A stretch of DNA of 64,000 nucleotides from DASVEG01 sp035540495 (GCA_035540495.1 DATLGL010000017.1:1-64000), one strand, 5' to 3'; shown: positions 1 to 8,346, counted from the first letter of the stretch. A program made the numbers and translations. The notes: generated from the letters alone by a model not told the origin.

Positions 1-471
1 CTCCTCGATCGCCGGGGCGGGGGCGGTGGTGCGGGCGACGATGCGCAGCCGATCGCGGTGTCCGGCATCTCGGTGCTCGACCCGACCGATGGCGAGGAGA
101 AGAACAACCGTCTCCTGCTCGCTCTCGACGAGGACGACAGCACCTCCTGGGAGACCTCGCAGTACTCGAACCCCCAGTTCGGCGGGCTGAAGCCTCACCT
201 CGGGCTGAAGCTCGACCTCGGTGAGGAGGTGGAGGTCCGCAAGGTGACGGTGACCTCGCCCACGTCCGGGTGGAACGGGCAGGTCTACGTCGCCGGCGCG
301 CCGTCCGACGACGTGCGCGCGTGGGGCGAGCCCGTCGCGTCGCTCGACGGCGTGGGCGGCACCGGCGTGTTCGAAGGCTTCGAGAAGAAGGGCCGGTACG
401 TGCTGGTGCTGTTCACCCGTCTCGGCTCCGACAACCGGGTCGAGGTCCAGAGGGTCGCCGTCGCCCGCTGA
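1..471 (+). CDS. C-terminal end of a large surface protein (partial)
   Basis: The frame is open from the first base, so only the C-terminal 156 residues are present. A short Gly/Asp-rich linker is followed by a beta-rich module (SGISVLDP..., then alternating hydrophobic strands) like a discoidin/F5-8C-type carbohydrate-binding fold. In Mycobacterium the gene upstream of sigM-trxB2-trxC-cwlM is the MurJ (lipid II flippase) homologue, whose C-terminus carries a pseudokinase and an extracellular domain of this kind. By position this is probably the same extracellular tail, but no MurJ core is visible here, so that identity is inferred. Confidence 0.5.
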   Translation, partial: LLDRRGGGGGAGDDAQPIAVSGISVLDPTDGEEKNNRLLLALDEDDSTSWETSQYSNPQFGGLKPHLGLKLDLGEEVEVRKVTVTSPTSGWNGQVYVAGAPSDDVRAWGEPVASLDGVGGTGVFEGFEKKGRYVLVLFTRLGSDNRVEVQRVAVAR

Positions 472-492
472 ACGGATCGTTACCCTCGGGCC

Positions 493-1080
493 ATCGAGCG
501 GGGCGACGAGCGCGACGAGGCCACGCTGCTGGCGGAGGCACAGCGCGGCGACAGAGCGAGCGTCGACGCGCTCCTCCGTCGCCATCTCGACGCCATCCAC
601 GGGGTGTGCCGCCGCATCACCGGCAACGACGCCGATGCCGCCGACGCCACCCAGGAGGCGCTCATCGCTGTCGTCCGAGGACTTCCCCGCTTCGACGGGC
701 GGTCCGCCTTCTCGACCTGGGTGTACCGCGTCGCGACGAACGCCTGCCTCGACGAGCTCCGGCGGAAGAAGCGCCGGCCCGATCCGGTCGACGACGACGA
801 GCTCCTCGTGTCAGGGGGGGCCGGCGGTGACGCTCGCGAGTCGCTGGCTTCGCAGGCTGCGCTCAAGCTCGACGTCGACGCCGCGCTGCGCCGCTTGCCG
901 GTCGAGTTCCGGGCGCCCGTCGTGCTGCGCGACCTCTCCGGCCTCGACTACGCGGAGATCTCCGAGGTGCTCGACGTGCCCGTCGGCACCGTGAAGTCAC
1001 GCATCTCCCGGGGCAGGGCGATGCTCGCCGACCTCCTCCAGGGGAACCCATCGCCGCCTCCGGACCGTCGAACCCCGTGA
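493..1080 (+). CDS. ECF-type RNA polymerase sigma factor (SigM-like)
   Basis: Sigma-70 region 2 (LLRRHLDAIHGVCRRITGN, then DATQEALIAV and FSTWVYRVATNACLDELRR) is followed by region 4 (LRRLPVEFRAPVVLRDLSGLDYAEISEVLDVPVGTVKSRISRGR). The protein directs RNA polymerase to stress promoters and is probably held by the anti-sigma encoded 8 nt downstream. Region 2 homology starts well before the first GTG (604), yet between the previous stop (471) and 604 the frame has no ATG, GTG or TTG. The real start must be non-canonical, for example ATC at 493 or CTG at 526. The given start is therefore a guess; the function is secure. It occupies the place of sigM in the Mycobacterium oriC region. Confidence 0.85.
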   Translation: MERGDERDEATLLAEAQRGDRASVDALLRRHLDAIHGVCRRITGNDADAADATQEALIAVVRGLPRFDGRSAFSTWVYRVATNACLDELRRKKRRPDPVDDDELLVSGGAGGDARESLASQAALKLDVDAALRRLPVEFRAPVVLRDLSGLDYAEISEVLDVPVGTVKSRISRGRAMLADLLQGNPSPPPDRRTP

Positions 1081-1087
1081 CGACGAC

Positions 1088-1936
1088 ATGACCAGGCCCG
1101 CCCCCCACCTCGACGACGACGCGCTCAACGCGATCATCGACGGCGAACCTGCCGGCGAGAACGCGGGCGCGCACGTCGACGGATGCGCCTCGTGCGCGGC
1201 GCGGCTCGACGCGCTGCGGGCGGCCGCGGCGTTCGTGGCCACGCCCGTCGCCCCGCTGTCCGCCGCGATCTCCGACGACCTGATCGCCGGGGCCCTCGCC
1301 GCCCTCGACGGTCGCGCCGACGTCGTGCCGATCGACGCGAGCCGGCGGCGCCAGAGGATGTGGATGTCGCCGAGGGTGCTCTCGGCGGTGGCGGCCGTAG
1401 CCGCGGTGCTGCTGGGAGTTCCGGCGCTGCTGACGCTCTCCGGCCGGAGCGGCGACGATTCCGGGTCGCAGGCGATGGTCCCGCGCACGGAGAGCTTCGA
1501 TGAGGAGAGCACCGCGACCGCTGGCGGCGGCGTCGACGCGACCGCCGCTGGCCGTTCTGGTGCGGGCGGCGGAACCGCCGACACCGAGTCGCACGCGGTG
1601 ATCGCGGCTCCCGCCAGCGGGAGCCTGACGGCGACGTCGGGTGAGCCGAACCTGGGACCGATCGACACCGACGACGATCTCGTGCGCCGCTTGGTGAGCG
1701 AGCTCTCCTCAGGCGGGCAGAGAGGGAGCGAAGGTGCGTCGCTGTGCGAGAACGAGGCGCGAAACGTCGGCGGCGACCGCATCAGCAGTCGGGTCTTTGT
1801 CGGATCGCTCACGTGGCGGGGCGAACCGGCCCGGGTGTTCGTCTTCCAGCTGACCGAGCCGGCGGAAGGCGTCAGCCGTCAGGCGTACGTGCTTCGGGCG
1901 AACGGCTGCGCGGTCCTCGCCGAGCCGCGGTTCTGA
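1088..1936 (+). CDS. membrane-anchored anti-sigma factor (zinc-finger type)
   Basis: 282 residues. The N-terminus has the ZAS pattern of zinc-binding anti-sigma factors (HLDDDALNAIIDGE, then AHVDGCASCAARLDAL with H-x3-C-x2-C). One transmembrane helix follows at about residues 97-116 (VLSAVAAVAAVLLGVPALLTL), and then a Ser/Thr/Gly-rich extracytoplasmic domain. It should sequester the upstream ECF sigma factor at the membrane and release it on an envelope or redox signal. It begins 8 nt after the sigma stop, so the two are co-transcribed. Its 3' end overlaps the convergent gene 1872-2243 by 65 bp. Confidence 0.8.
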   Translation: MTRPAPHLDDDALNAIIDGEPAGENAGAHVDGCASCAARLDALRAAAAFVATPVAPLSAAISDDLIAGALAALDGRADVVPIDASRRRQRMWMSPRVLSAVAAVAAVLLGVPALLTLSGRSGDDSGSQAMVPRTESFDEESTATAGGGVDATAAGRSGAGGGTADTESHAVIAAPASGSLTATSGEPNLGPIDTDDDLVRRLVSELSSGGQRGSEGASLCENEARNVGGDRISSRVFVGSLTWRGEPARVFVFQLTEPAEGVSRQAYVLRANGCAVLAEPRF

Positions 1937-2243
1937 GCCACGCGGCCGCGGCCGCCGCGCCCAGCACCACGCCCACCCACGCCTCCGGCGCGGCGGCGTC
2001 GAGCTGATGTCCGGTCTCGATGTAGAGCGCCCACACGAAGCCGGCCTGCGTGAGGATCGCGGCCGCCGCGGCGAGGTAGAGATCGCCGTAGCGTGCGACC
2101 GACACCACGACCTCGGCGATCGCCAACCCGAAGAGCACGCCGGCCACGAGAGCCGTCGCCCCCTGCAACGGCTGCTCTCCGAGCATCACCGCGCCGAGTG
2201 ATGCCACGGCGGCACCGGCGGCGACGCCGAGCACCGGTCTCAT
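1872..2243 (-). CDS. small four-helix membrane protein, unknown function
   Basis: 123 residues starting at the ATG at 2243, which has a good ribosome site (TGGAGGACGACG) directly upstream. An upstream in-frame extension reads as low-complexity shadow sequence and was left out. About four hydrophobic helices are visible (MRPVLGVAAGAAVASLGAVM, ATALVAGVLFGLAIAEVVVS, LYLAAAAAILTQAGFVWALY, WVGVVLGAAAAAAWL), ending in a basic tail. I do not recognise a family. It is convergent with, and overlaps, the anti-sigma gene, and is divergent from the holin-like gene at 2308. Confidence 0.6.
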   Translation of the reverse strand: MRPVLGVAAGAAVASLGAVMLGEQPLQGATALVAGVLFGLAIAEVVVSVARYGDLYLAAAAAILTQAGFVWALYIETGHQLDAAAPEAWVGVVLGAAAAAAWLRTAARRGPRSRSPEARTPDG

Positions 2244-2307
2244 CGTCGTCCTCCAGGAGGTCGTGCCGTCGGCGGCCTCGGAACCATGGCTGGGTAGTGT
2301 GCCCGCC

Positions 2308-2643
2308 ATGGCGAGCCCTGTTGAGCCGCGCCCGTCGAGCACGGCCGTGAACACGGTGTCCGGTCCGGACTGGACGGTGCAGGTCACCGACACCATCGAG
2401 TCGGTGGTCGGGTCGATCCGCGACAAGACGACAGTTCCGGCCGAGACCATCGCCCGCGCGCTCGTCTACGGCATCGTCATAGCCGTCGTCGGCACCGCGG
2501 CGATCGTGCTCATGACGGTCGGCCTGGTCCGCCTCCTCGACAACTGGCTGAAGATCTGGGGCGTCTACGGGATCCTCGGCGGACTATTCACGCTCCTCGG
2601 GTTGTTCTTGTGGCGGAAGCGCCGCCCGACCGGCGCCCGATAG
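2308..2643 (+). CDS. small two-helix membrane protein, holin-like
   Basis: 111 residues from the ATG at 2308. TAGTGT at 2295-2300 lies 7 nt upstream and there is no ribosome site, so the mRNA is probably leaderless. A soluble N-terminal part (VQVTDTIESVVGSIRDKTTVPAETIARALVYG) is followed by two transmembrane helices and a basic C-terminus (LWRKRRPTGAR). The layout resembles the small holin-superfamily membrane proteins found beside actinobacterial trxB genes. The function is unknown. It ends 11 nt before trxB and is probably co-transcribed with it. Confidence 0.65.
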   Translation: MASPVEPRPSSTAVNTVSGPDWTVQVTDTIESVVGSIRDKTTVPAETIARALVYGIVIAVVGTAAIVLMTVGLVRLLDNWLKIWGVYGILGGLFTLLGLFLWRKRRPTGAR

Positions 2644-2654
2644 AGGAGCCAACG

Positions 2655-3638
2655 TTGAGCAGCACTCGCGACGTCGTCATCATCGGGTCAGGCCCCGCCG
2701 GCCTCACCGCCGCCATCTACACGGCCCGGGCGAACCTCCATCCGCTCGTCCTCGAGGGCGAACCGTCGTCGACGACCGACCAGCCCGGCGGCCAGCTGAT
2801 GCTGACCACCGACGTCGAGAACTTCCCCGGCTTCCCCCAGGGCATCACCGGCCCCGAGCTCATGGCGAACTTCCGGGCACAGGCCGAGCGGTTCGGCGCC
2901 GAGTTCCGCACCGTGAAGGCGGGCAAGGTCGACTTCTCGGGTCCGCCCCATCGGGTGTGGGTGGGCGACGAGGAGATCGTCTCGCGGTCGATCATCGTGG
3001 CGACGGGCGCTCGGTCGCTCATGCTCGGATTGCCGAACGAGCAGCGCCTGCTCGGCTACGGCGTCTCGACCTGCGCGACGTGCGACGGGTTCTTCCACCG
3101 CGGCAAGCCGATCATCGTCGTCGGTGGCGGCGACTCGGCCCTCGAGGAGGCGCTCTTCCTGACGCGCTTCGCGGAGAAGGTCACGATCGTCCACCGCCGC
3201 GACAGCCTCCGGGCCTCGAAGATCATGCAGGAGCGGGCGTTGGCGAACCCGAAGATCGAGTTCGCCTGGAACTCCGTCGTCGAAGACATCCTCGGCGACG
3301 ACGCGGTCACCGGCGCCCGGCTGCGTGACGTCAACACCGGCGACACGCGGGAGGTGCCGGCGTCGGGCTTCTTCGTCGCCATCGGCCACGTCCCGAACAC
3401 CGACCTGTTCAAAGGTTGGTTGGAGATGGAAGATTCTGGCTACTTGGTGACCCAGCACGGCACGTCGTTCACGAACGTCGAGGGCGTGTTCGCCGCCGGC
3501 GACGTGCAAGACCATGTCTACCGTCAAGCGATCACCGCGTCGGGGTCGGGCTGCATGGCTGCGATCGACGCCGAGCGCTGGCTCGAGGCCACCGGTACCG
3601 CCGAGCACGAAATCGAACGGACGCCCCGCGACTGGTAG
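2655..3638 (+). CDS. trxB: thioredoxin-disulfide reductase
   Basis: 327 residues. It transfers electrons from NADPH through FAD to thioredoxin (TrxA, encoded 134 bp downstream). The FAD motif GSGPAG is near residue 11, the redox pair CATC is at C140/C143 in STCATCDGFF, and the NADPH motif GGGDSALEEAL and the C-terminal FAD motif (VFAAGDVQD) are intact. I chose the TTG start at 2655 because GAGGAG lies just upstream and the protein then begins LSSTRDVVIIGSGPAG, as in homologues. Extending to 2610 would add shadow sequence overlapping the preceding gene. Confidence 0.95.
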   Translation: MSSTRDVVIIGSGPAGLTAAIYTARANLHPLVLEGEPSSTTDQPGGQLMLTTDVENFPGFPQGITGPELMANFRAQAERFGAEFRTVKAGKVDFSGPPHRVWVGDEEIVSRSIIVATGARSLMLGLPNEQRLLGYGVSTCATCDGFFHRGKPIIVVGGGDSALEEALFLTRFAEKVTIVHRRDSLRASKIMQERALANPKIEFAWNSVVEDILGDDAVTGARLRDVNTGDTREVPASGFFVAIGHVPNTDLFKGWLEMEDSGYLVTQHGTSFTNVEGVFAAGDVQDHVYRQAITASGSGCMAAIDAERWLEATGTAEHEIERTPRDW

Positions 3639-3665
3639 GTGCCCTGTCGGCGGCGACGAGCGTCT

Positions 3666-3691
3666 GGGAATAGGCGTTCGTTGACGCTGTT
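3666..3691 (+). promoter_or_regulatory. candidate SigR/SigH-type promoter for trxA
   Basis: GGGAAT at 3666-3671 and GTT at 3689-3691 are separated by 17 nt. This is close to the disulfide-stress ECF consensus GGGAAT-N(16-19)-GTT that drives trx genes in Streptomyces (SigR) and Mycobacterium (SigH). It sits in the 134-bp gap before trxA. No transcription data were available. Confidence 0.4.
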
Positions 3692-3772
3692 GAGTAATCC
3701 ACTGCTGGGTACGGTCTGCGGTGCCTCTGACACCGCAACGGCAGTGTCCACCCCCAAGGAGGAACGGCTTCG

Positions 3773-4099
3773 ATGGCCGAGAACATCACCACGCTCACCG
3801 ACACCAACTTCAACGAAGAGGTGAAGGGCTCGTCAGAGCCGATCCTCGTCGACTTCTGGGCGGAGTGGTGCGGCCCCTGCAAGATGATCGCCCCGATCCT
3901 CGAGGAGATCGCGTCCGAGCAGGCCGGCAAGGTCCGCATCGGCAAGCTGAACGTCGACGACGCGCCGTCGACGGCTCAGGAGTTCCAGGTCATGAGCATC
4001 CCCACGCTGATCCTGTTCAAGGACGGTGAGCCGCAGAAGCGCCTGGTCGGCGCACGCGGCAAGGGGCAACTGCTCGAGGAGCTCTCCGCATTTCTGTAG
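3773..4099 (+). CDS. trxA: thioredoxin
   Basis: 108 residues, the normal length. The active site WCGPC (C33/C36) and the cis-proline motif (MSIPTLILF) are present. It reduces cytoplasmic protein disulfides and is recycled by TrxB. The ATG at 3773 is preceded by AAGGAGG. It lies in the trxB-trxA-cwlM order known from mycobacteria. The spacer to trxB carries its own candidate stress promoter, so it may be transcribed separately under oxidative stress. Confidence 0.97.
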   Translation: MAENITTLTDTNFNEEVKGSSEPILVDFWAEWCGPCKMIAPILEEIASEQAGKVRIGKLNVDDAPSTAQEFQVMSIPTLILFKDGEPQKRLVGARGKGQLLEELSAFL

Positions 4100-4137
4100 G
4101 AGATCTCCCCCTTCGCGGAGGGTCTGACGGTGAGGCG

Positions 4138-5085
4138 GTGCGGGATCTCCAGCACCGCCTCTCCGCGTTGGGCTTCGATGCCTCCGCCGACGAGCCGGGC
4201 GTGTTCGGCACGGCCACGGCGTCGGCGGTTCGCGCCTTCCAGGACCATCGCGGCCTCCCCCTGACCGGCGCATGCGACGCCACGACGTGGGAGGCCTTGG
4301 TGGAAGCGGGATGGCGTCTGGGCGACCGGCCGCTGTACCGGACGATGCCGATGCTGCGGGGCGACGACGTCGCCGACCTCCAGCGCCGGCTCGGGGCGAT
4401 CGGCTTCGACGCCGGCCGTGTCGACGGGATCTTCGGCCCCCGCACCGATCGCGCGCTCACCGACTTCCAGCGCAACTACGGCCTGGTGGCGGACTCGATC
4501 TGCGGTCCGGCGACCGTCGGCGCGCTGGCCCGACTCGGCGACCGCCACCTCGCGCCTGCGTCCGTGGTCGACGTGCGGGAGCGTGAGCGGTTCAGGTGCG
4601 GGCCTCGCACGCTCGACGGCCGGATCGTCGTGCTGGCCCACGCAGGCGGACTCGACGCGCTGACGACCAGCGCAGCCCGGCACCTTCGCACCGCGGGCGC
4701 CACCGTTCAGGTGGTCGAGCACCCCGACGGGTCGCAGCAGGCTGCGCAGGCGAACGACCTCGATGCCGACGTGTTCCTCTCCGTCGCCATGGCGGCCTCC
4801 GGTGACCGTTGCCGGGTCGCGTACTACCGCGCGCCCGCGGGATGGGAGTCGCAGGCCGGCCGCCGTCTCGCCGAGCTGCTCCACGAGGCCATCGCCGGAC
4901 GCCTGCCGTGTGACGACCGCGGCATCACCCCCATGACGATCCCCGTGCTGCGGGAGACGCGCATGGCCGCGGTCGCGCTCGAGCTCGCTCCGGCGACCGA
5001 GGTGGTGGCCCACACCGGCGACTTGGCTGCCGCACTACCTCACGTGCTGGAGGAGTGGCTGAAGAGCTTCTCCGACGGCAGCTGA
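4138..5085 (+). CDS. cwlM: CwlM-like peptidoglycan-binding pseudo-amidase
   Basis: 315 residues with two PG_binding_1 repeats (about 1-65 and 75-130; FGPRTDRALTDFQRNYGL) and a C-terminal N-acetylmuramoyl-L-alanine amidase (Amidase_3) fold from about residue 160. The zinc-site motif of active amidases (DPGHGG) is replaced by VVLAHAGG and the second ligand pattern is not apparent, so hydrolysis is unlikely. In Mycobacterium, CwlM is an essential non-enzymatic regulator that activates MurA after phosphorylation by PknB. A similar role is plausible because pknB is also in this window. The GTG start at 4138 is the first in a frame that begins at repeat 1. Confidence 0.8.
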   Translation: MRDLQHRLSALGFDASADEPGVFGTATASAVRAFQDHRGLPLTGACDATTWEALVEAGWRLGDRPLYRTMPMLRGDDVADLQRRLGAIGFDAGRVDGIFGPRTDRALTDFQRNYGLVADSICGPATVGALARLGDRHLAPASVVDVRERERFRCGPRTLDGRIVVLAHAGGLDALTTSAARHLRTAGATVQVVEHPDGSQQAAQANDLDADVFLSVAMAASGDRCRVAYYRAPAGWESQAGRRLAELLHEAIAGRLPCDDRGITPMTIPVLRETRMAAVALELAPATEVVAHTGDLAAALPHVLEEWLKSFSDGS

Positions 5086-5209
5086 GGCACCGTCCACAGA
5101 CTTCTCCCCAGGGTGGGGATGGCCTCCAGCGCTTCTTGAGGTGGAGACGGAACCTTCGATCAAGGCTTCCTGAGCGGCGAACTCACCCCGATTGCGCCTT
5201 TGAGCGCTG

Positions 5210-6130
5210 TTAACCCTCGATCTCCGGTTGCGGCTTCGTCGACGACGGTGCCTCGGTCATCGAGCGGTAGATCCGCTCCAGATCCTCCAGGGTGGCGAAG
5301 TCGATGACGATCCGCCCCTTCTTCGAGCCCATCTCGACCTTCACGCGCGTGTCGAGGTAGCCGGCGAGCAGGTCCTCGAGCTCCAGAAGGCCCGGCGGGC
5401 GAAGCTGCTTCCCGCTCGGGGGACGCGCCGTCGAAGGGCCACCGGACGACAGTTGCGCCGCGAGCTCGTTGCGCTGGCGGACGGCGTCTTCCACCTCGCG
5501 CACCGACAACGACTCGGTGATCGCTCGCTTGGCCAGCGACTCCTGGAAGCCGCGATCCGGCGTCCCGAGCAGCGCTCGCGCGTGGCCCGCGCTGAGCTGG
5601 CCCTCGGCCACCATCCGCTGGATCGTCGGGGGCAGCTGGAACAGACGGAGCGCGTTCGACACCGCGGACCGGCTCTTCCCGACTCGGGTGGCCACCTCGT
5701 CGTGGGTGAGGTTGAAGTCCTCGATGAGCTGCTGGTACGCCGCAGCCTCCTCGAGTGCGTTGAGATCCTCTCGGTGGAGGTTCTCGACCAGGGCCTGCTC
5801 AAGACTGGAGACGTCAGTCACCGTCCGGACGACGGCAGGGATCGATCGCAGGCCAGCGCGCTTCGCCGCACGCCACCGACGTTCGCCGGCGATCAGCTCG
5901 TAGGAGCCGTCGTCGCGCTGGCGCACCAGTACCGGCTGGAGCACACCCAACTCCCGGACCGATGCCGCGAGTGACGCGAGCGCCTCCTCGTCGAAGTGCT
6001 GGCGCGGCTGGAAATGATTGGGAGAGATCTGCTCCACGGACAGCTCCACGAGCGAGGAGCCGGTGTCGTTGGCCACCTCGGTCGGGATGAGCGCCCCGAG
6101 TCCCCTACCCAGTCCGCTGCGGCGGGCCAC
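5210..6130 (-). CDS. parB: chromosome-partitioning protein ParB
   Basis: 306 residues, GTG start at 6130. It has the ParB/Srx CTP-binding domain with GERRWRAAKRAGL, the helix-turn-helix THDEVATRVGKSRSAVSNALRL that binds parS, and a C-terminal dimerisation part. It loads on the two parS sites at 7664-7718 and spreads to organise the origin for segregation with ParA. Its first 26 nt overlap the end of parA, so the two are translationally coupled. The 124-bp gap to the convergent cwlM contains a short TCCCC/GGGGA hairpin at 5105-5119. Confidence 0.97.
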   Translation of the reverse strand: MARRSGLGRGLGALIPTEVANDTGSSLVELSVEQISPNHFQPRQHFDEEALASLAASVRELGVLQPVLVRQRDDGSYELIAGERRWRAAKRAGLRSIPAVVRTVTDVSSLEQALVENLHREDLNALEEAAAYQQLIEDFNLTHDEVATRVGKSRSAVSNALRLFQLPPTIQRMVAEGQLSAGHARALLGTPDRGFQESLAKRAITESLSVREVEDAVRQRNELAAQLSSGGPSTARPPSGKQLRPPGLLELEDLLAGYLDTRVKVEMGSKKGRIVIDFATLEDLERIYRSMTEAPSSTKPQPEIEG

Positions 6131-7634
6131 CGCTCACCTCCCTGGCAAGCTCGCGATACGCCAGGGCGCCACGCGAGGACGGATCGAACACGATGATGGG
6201 TTGTCCGAACGACGGCGCCTCGGAGAGGCGCACCGTGCGCGGCACGACGTTCCGGCAGACTCGATCACCGAAGTGCTCCCGGACCTCGTCCGCGACCTGC
6301 TCGGCCAGCTTCGTGCGGGCGTCGTACATGGTCAGCACGATCGCGCTGAGCTCGAGGTCGGGGTTGAGGTTCGACTGGACGAGGTTGACGTTCCGGAGCA
6401 GTTGCCCCAAACCCTCGAGTGCGTAGTACTCGCACTGGATCGGAACCACCACCTCGGTGGCTGCGGAGAGGGCATTGACCGTCAGCAGCCCGAGTGACGG
6501 CGGGCAGTCGATCAGCACGAACTCGTAGTCGGCCTTGACCTCCTCGAGCGCCCGCTTGAGCCGCTGCTCGCGTGAGAACGCCGGAACCAGCTCGATCTCC
6601 GCTCCCGCGAGATCGATCGTCGCCGGCGCCACGAAGAGGTTCCGGAGCGTCGTCGGCTCGATGCAGTCGTCGAGCGCCGTGTCGTGCAGGATGACGTCGT
6701 AGATCGAGCAGTCGAGGTTACGGCTGTTGATGCCCAAGCCGGTCGTCGCGTTCCCCTGCGGGTCGAGGTCGATCACCAGCGTCCGGTAGCCGAGCACGGC
6801 GAGCGATGCACCGAGATTGACGGTTGTCGTGGTCTTCCCGACGCCGCCCTTCTGGTTCGCGATGGCGATGACCCGCGGAAGGGGCCGTACGAACCGCTGC
6901 GGATCCGGTAGCGGGGCCGTCGCGGTGGGAGGAGCCGGGTCCATCACCGAGGCCGCGACGTCGAGCTCCTGCGACGGAAGGTCGTCTTCGTTCGTAACGT
7001 ACGCGAGATCGTCGTCGATCACGGCAGGCGAGGTGTCCAACTCATGGAGAGCTTCGACCGCCTCCGCCTCCCCCGGAAGAGCGTCAGCGGGGCTGTCCTC
7101 GAGGTCCGCGCTTGGCTCCGAACTGGTCCCGGCGCCCCATGGCACGGGAGGAGCATGCAACTCGATCGGCGCCGAGTCGTCGTGCCCGACATCATCGACG
7201 TCGTCGCCTTCGACCGGCTCGTTGCGATGCAAGACCTCTTCCCGCACCTCGGAAGGTTCTGGGGCCACCTCCGCGGCGTGAGCATCGAGGGCCACGAATT
7301 CGTCTGCTGCGTCCTCAGCGGCCCCGGCCGGTGCTTCGACTGGTTCCTCGGCGGGTGGCGCGCCCAGCTCCTCCACCGGCTCGACCGCATGTCCATGGGT
7401 GGTGGTCGCATCACTGATGTCCGCGATCGGCTCGGCGCTGTCGTCGCTCTCGAGGGGCGCGCCCGGCTCCTGCGGAGCAGCATCTTGTGCGTCCGGCTCG
7501 TCCTCCGTCTCGTCCTGGAGGGACGGAGGATCAGCGGGCGGCTGTTGCTGTGCCGCCCGGAGCTGCTCGAAGATCGACCGCGAACGTTCGGCGAAGTCCT
7601 CCTCGGGCAAGCTCACCGCGCCATGGTTGCCCAC
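6105..7634 (-). CDS. parA: ParA partition ATPase with long acidic N-terminal extension
   Basis: 509 residues, about twice the usual ParA length. The ParA core starts near residue 252 with the deviant Walker A VIAIANQKGGVGKTTTTVNLG, followed by VIDLDPQGN and FVLIDCPPSLGLLT. It should pull ParB-parS complexes apart along the nucleoid. Residues 1 to about 250 are rich in Asp, Glu, Ala and Pro, predicted disordered, and have no family I can name. The start is GTG at 7634; GTG at 7616 is an alternative and removes only six residues. The frame is continuous through the join, so the extension is not an annotation artefact. Confidence 0.95.
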   Translation of the reverse strand: MGNHGAVSLPEEDFAERSRSIFEQLRAAQQQPPADPPSLQDETEDEPDAQDAAPQEPGAPLESDDSAEPIADISDATTTHGHAVEPVEELGAPPAEEPVEAPAGAAEDAADEFVALDAHAAEVAPEPSEVREEVLHRNEPVEGDDVDDVGHDDSAPIELHAPPVPWGAGTSSEPSADLEDSPADALPGEAEAVEALHELDTSPAVIDDDLAYVTNEDDLPSQELDVAASVMDPAPPTATAPLPDPQRFVRPLPRVIAIANQKGGVGKTTTTVNLGASLAVLGYRTLVIDLDPQGNATTGLGINSRNLDCSIYDVILHDTALDDCIEPTTLRNLFVAPATIDLAGAEIELVPAFSREQRLKRALEEVKADYEFVLIDCPPSLGLLTVNALSAATEVVVPIQCEYYALEGLGQLLRNVNLVQSNLNPDLELSAIVLTMYDARTKLAEQVADEVREHFGDRVCRNVVPRTVRLSEAPSFGQPIIVFDPSSRGALAYRELAREVSGGPPQRTG

Positions 7635-7663
7635 CGTTGGAGTGGGCGCAAGGACCCACAGCC

Positions 7664-7679
7664 CGTTTCACGTGAAACA
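7664..7679. promoter_or_regulatory. parS centromere site 1
   Basis: Contains the perfect palindrome GTTTCACGTGAAAC (7665-7678), matching the bacterial parS consensus TGTTTCACGTGAAACA in the core. It lies just upstream of parA and is the expected loading site for ParB. Confidence 0.93.
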
Positions 7680-7702
7680 TCGTGCGTGATTTGCTGCCGC
7701 CT

Positions 7703-7718
7703 GGTTTCACGTGAAACG
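7703..7718. promoter_or_regulatory. parS centromere site 2
   Basis: A second perfect GTTTCACGTGAAAC palindrome (7704-7717), centred 39 bp from site 1 and ending directly before the rsmG stop codon. The pair marks the origin-proximal centromere cluster. Confidence 0.93.
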
Positions 7719-8342
7719 TCACCAGACCGGCGCCGACCGCTGACGCTCGATCGGGCGAGGGAACTCCGGAGCCGGAACGCCGGTCTGCTCCAGAACGACG
7801 ACGCGGCGGGGTGACTCCACCCGTCTGGCGAGGCGAAGGCCGAGCGAGGGGACATCCTCGGGCCAGCGATCCGAGGATGCCGGCGGTTCCGCGACGATGA
7901 GGCAGCCACCCGGACGCAGGAGCGGCGCTCCAGCTTCCGCTGTTGCGGGCGGTGGACCGAAGCTTCGAGCGGTGACCGTGCCGGCTTGTCCCCGCCACTC
8001 CGCTTCGTGCGCGAGCTCCTCGGTACGGGCGCGCACCACCCGGACACGACCTGCAAGCCCGAGCGCCGCCACCTGCGCGGCAAGAAACGAGGTGCGGCGG
8101 CGCTGTGCGTCGATCAGCGTCCACTTCCAATCGGGAAGCCAGGACGCAAGCAGGAGGCCGGGAACTCCACCGCCCGACCCGATGTCGACGCCCGGAGGCT
8201 GCGCGCCGAACCCGACGATCGCCGAGTAGAACCCCTGCGCGGACGCAACGTGTTCCTCCAGCGGACCGGGCCCTAGAAGACCGAGGGCCCTGGCAGATGC
8301 CAGGGCCCTCATCACCTCAGGTGCTGCTATCGGAAGCGTCAT
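7719..8342 (-). CDS. rsmG: 16S rRNA (guanine527-N7)-methyltransferase
   Basis: 207 residues, usual for RsmG/GidB. The SAM-binding motif DIGSGGGVPGLLLA is present, along with the acidic DAQRRRTSFL strand end and the family patterns VTARSFGPP and LLRPGGCLIV. It methylates G527 of 16S rRNA; loss in other actinobacteria gives low-level streptomycin resistance. It begins 4 nt after jag and belongs to the rpmH-to-parB minus-strand block. Its stop codon abuts parS site 2. Confidence 0.95.
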   Translation of the reverse strand: MTLPIAAPEVMRALASARALGLLGPGPLEEHVASAQGFYSAIVGFGAQPPGVDIGSGGGVPGLLLASWLPDWKWTLIDAQRRRTSFLAAQVAALGLAGRVRVVRARTEELAHEAEWRGQAGTVTARSFGPPPATAEAGAPLLRPGGCLIVAEPPASSDRWPEDVPSLGLRLARRVESPRRVVVLEQTGVPAPEFPRPIERQRSAPVW

Positions 8343-8346
8343 CGCT

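Noticed and set aside
604..1080. Sigma factor starting at the GTG at 604
   Set aside because: This would remove the first helix of region 2, which is clearly encoded upstream.
3681..3715. TTGACG...TACGGT as a housekeeping trxA promoter
   Set aside because: The spacer is 23 nt, too long for a sigma-70-type promoter. The SigR-type pair fits better.
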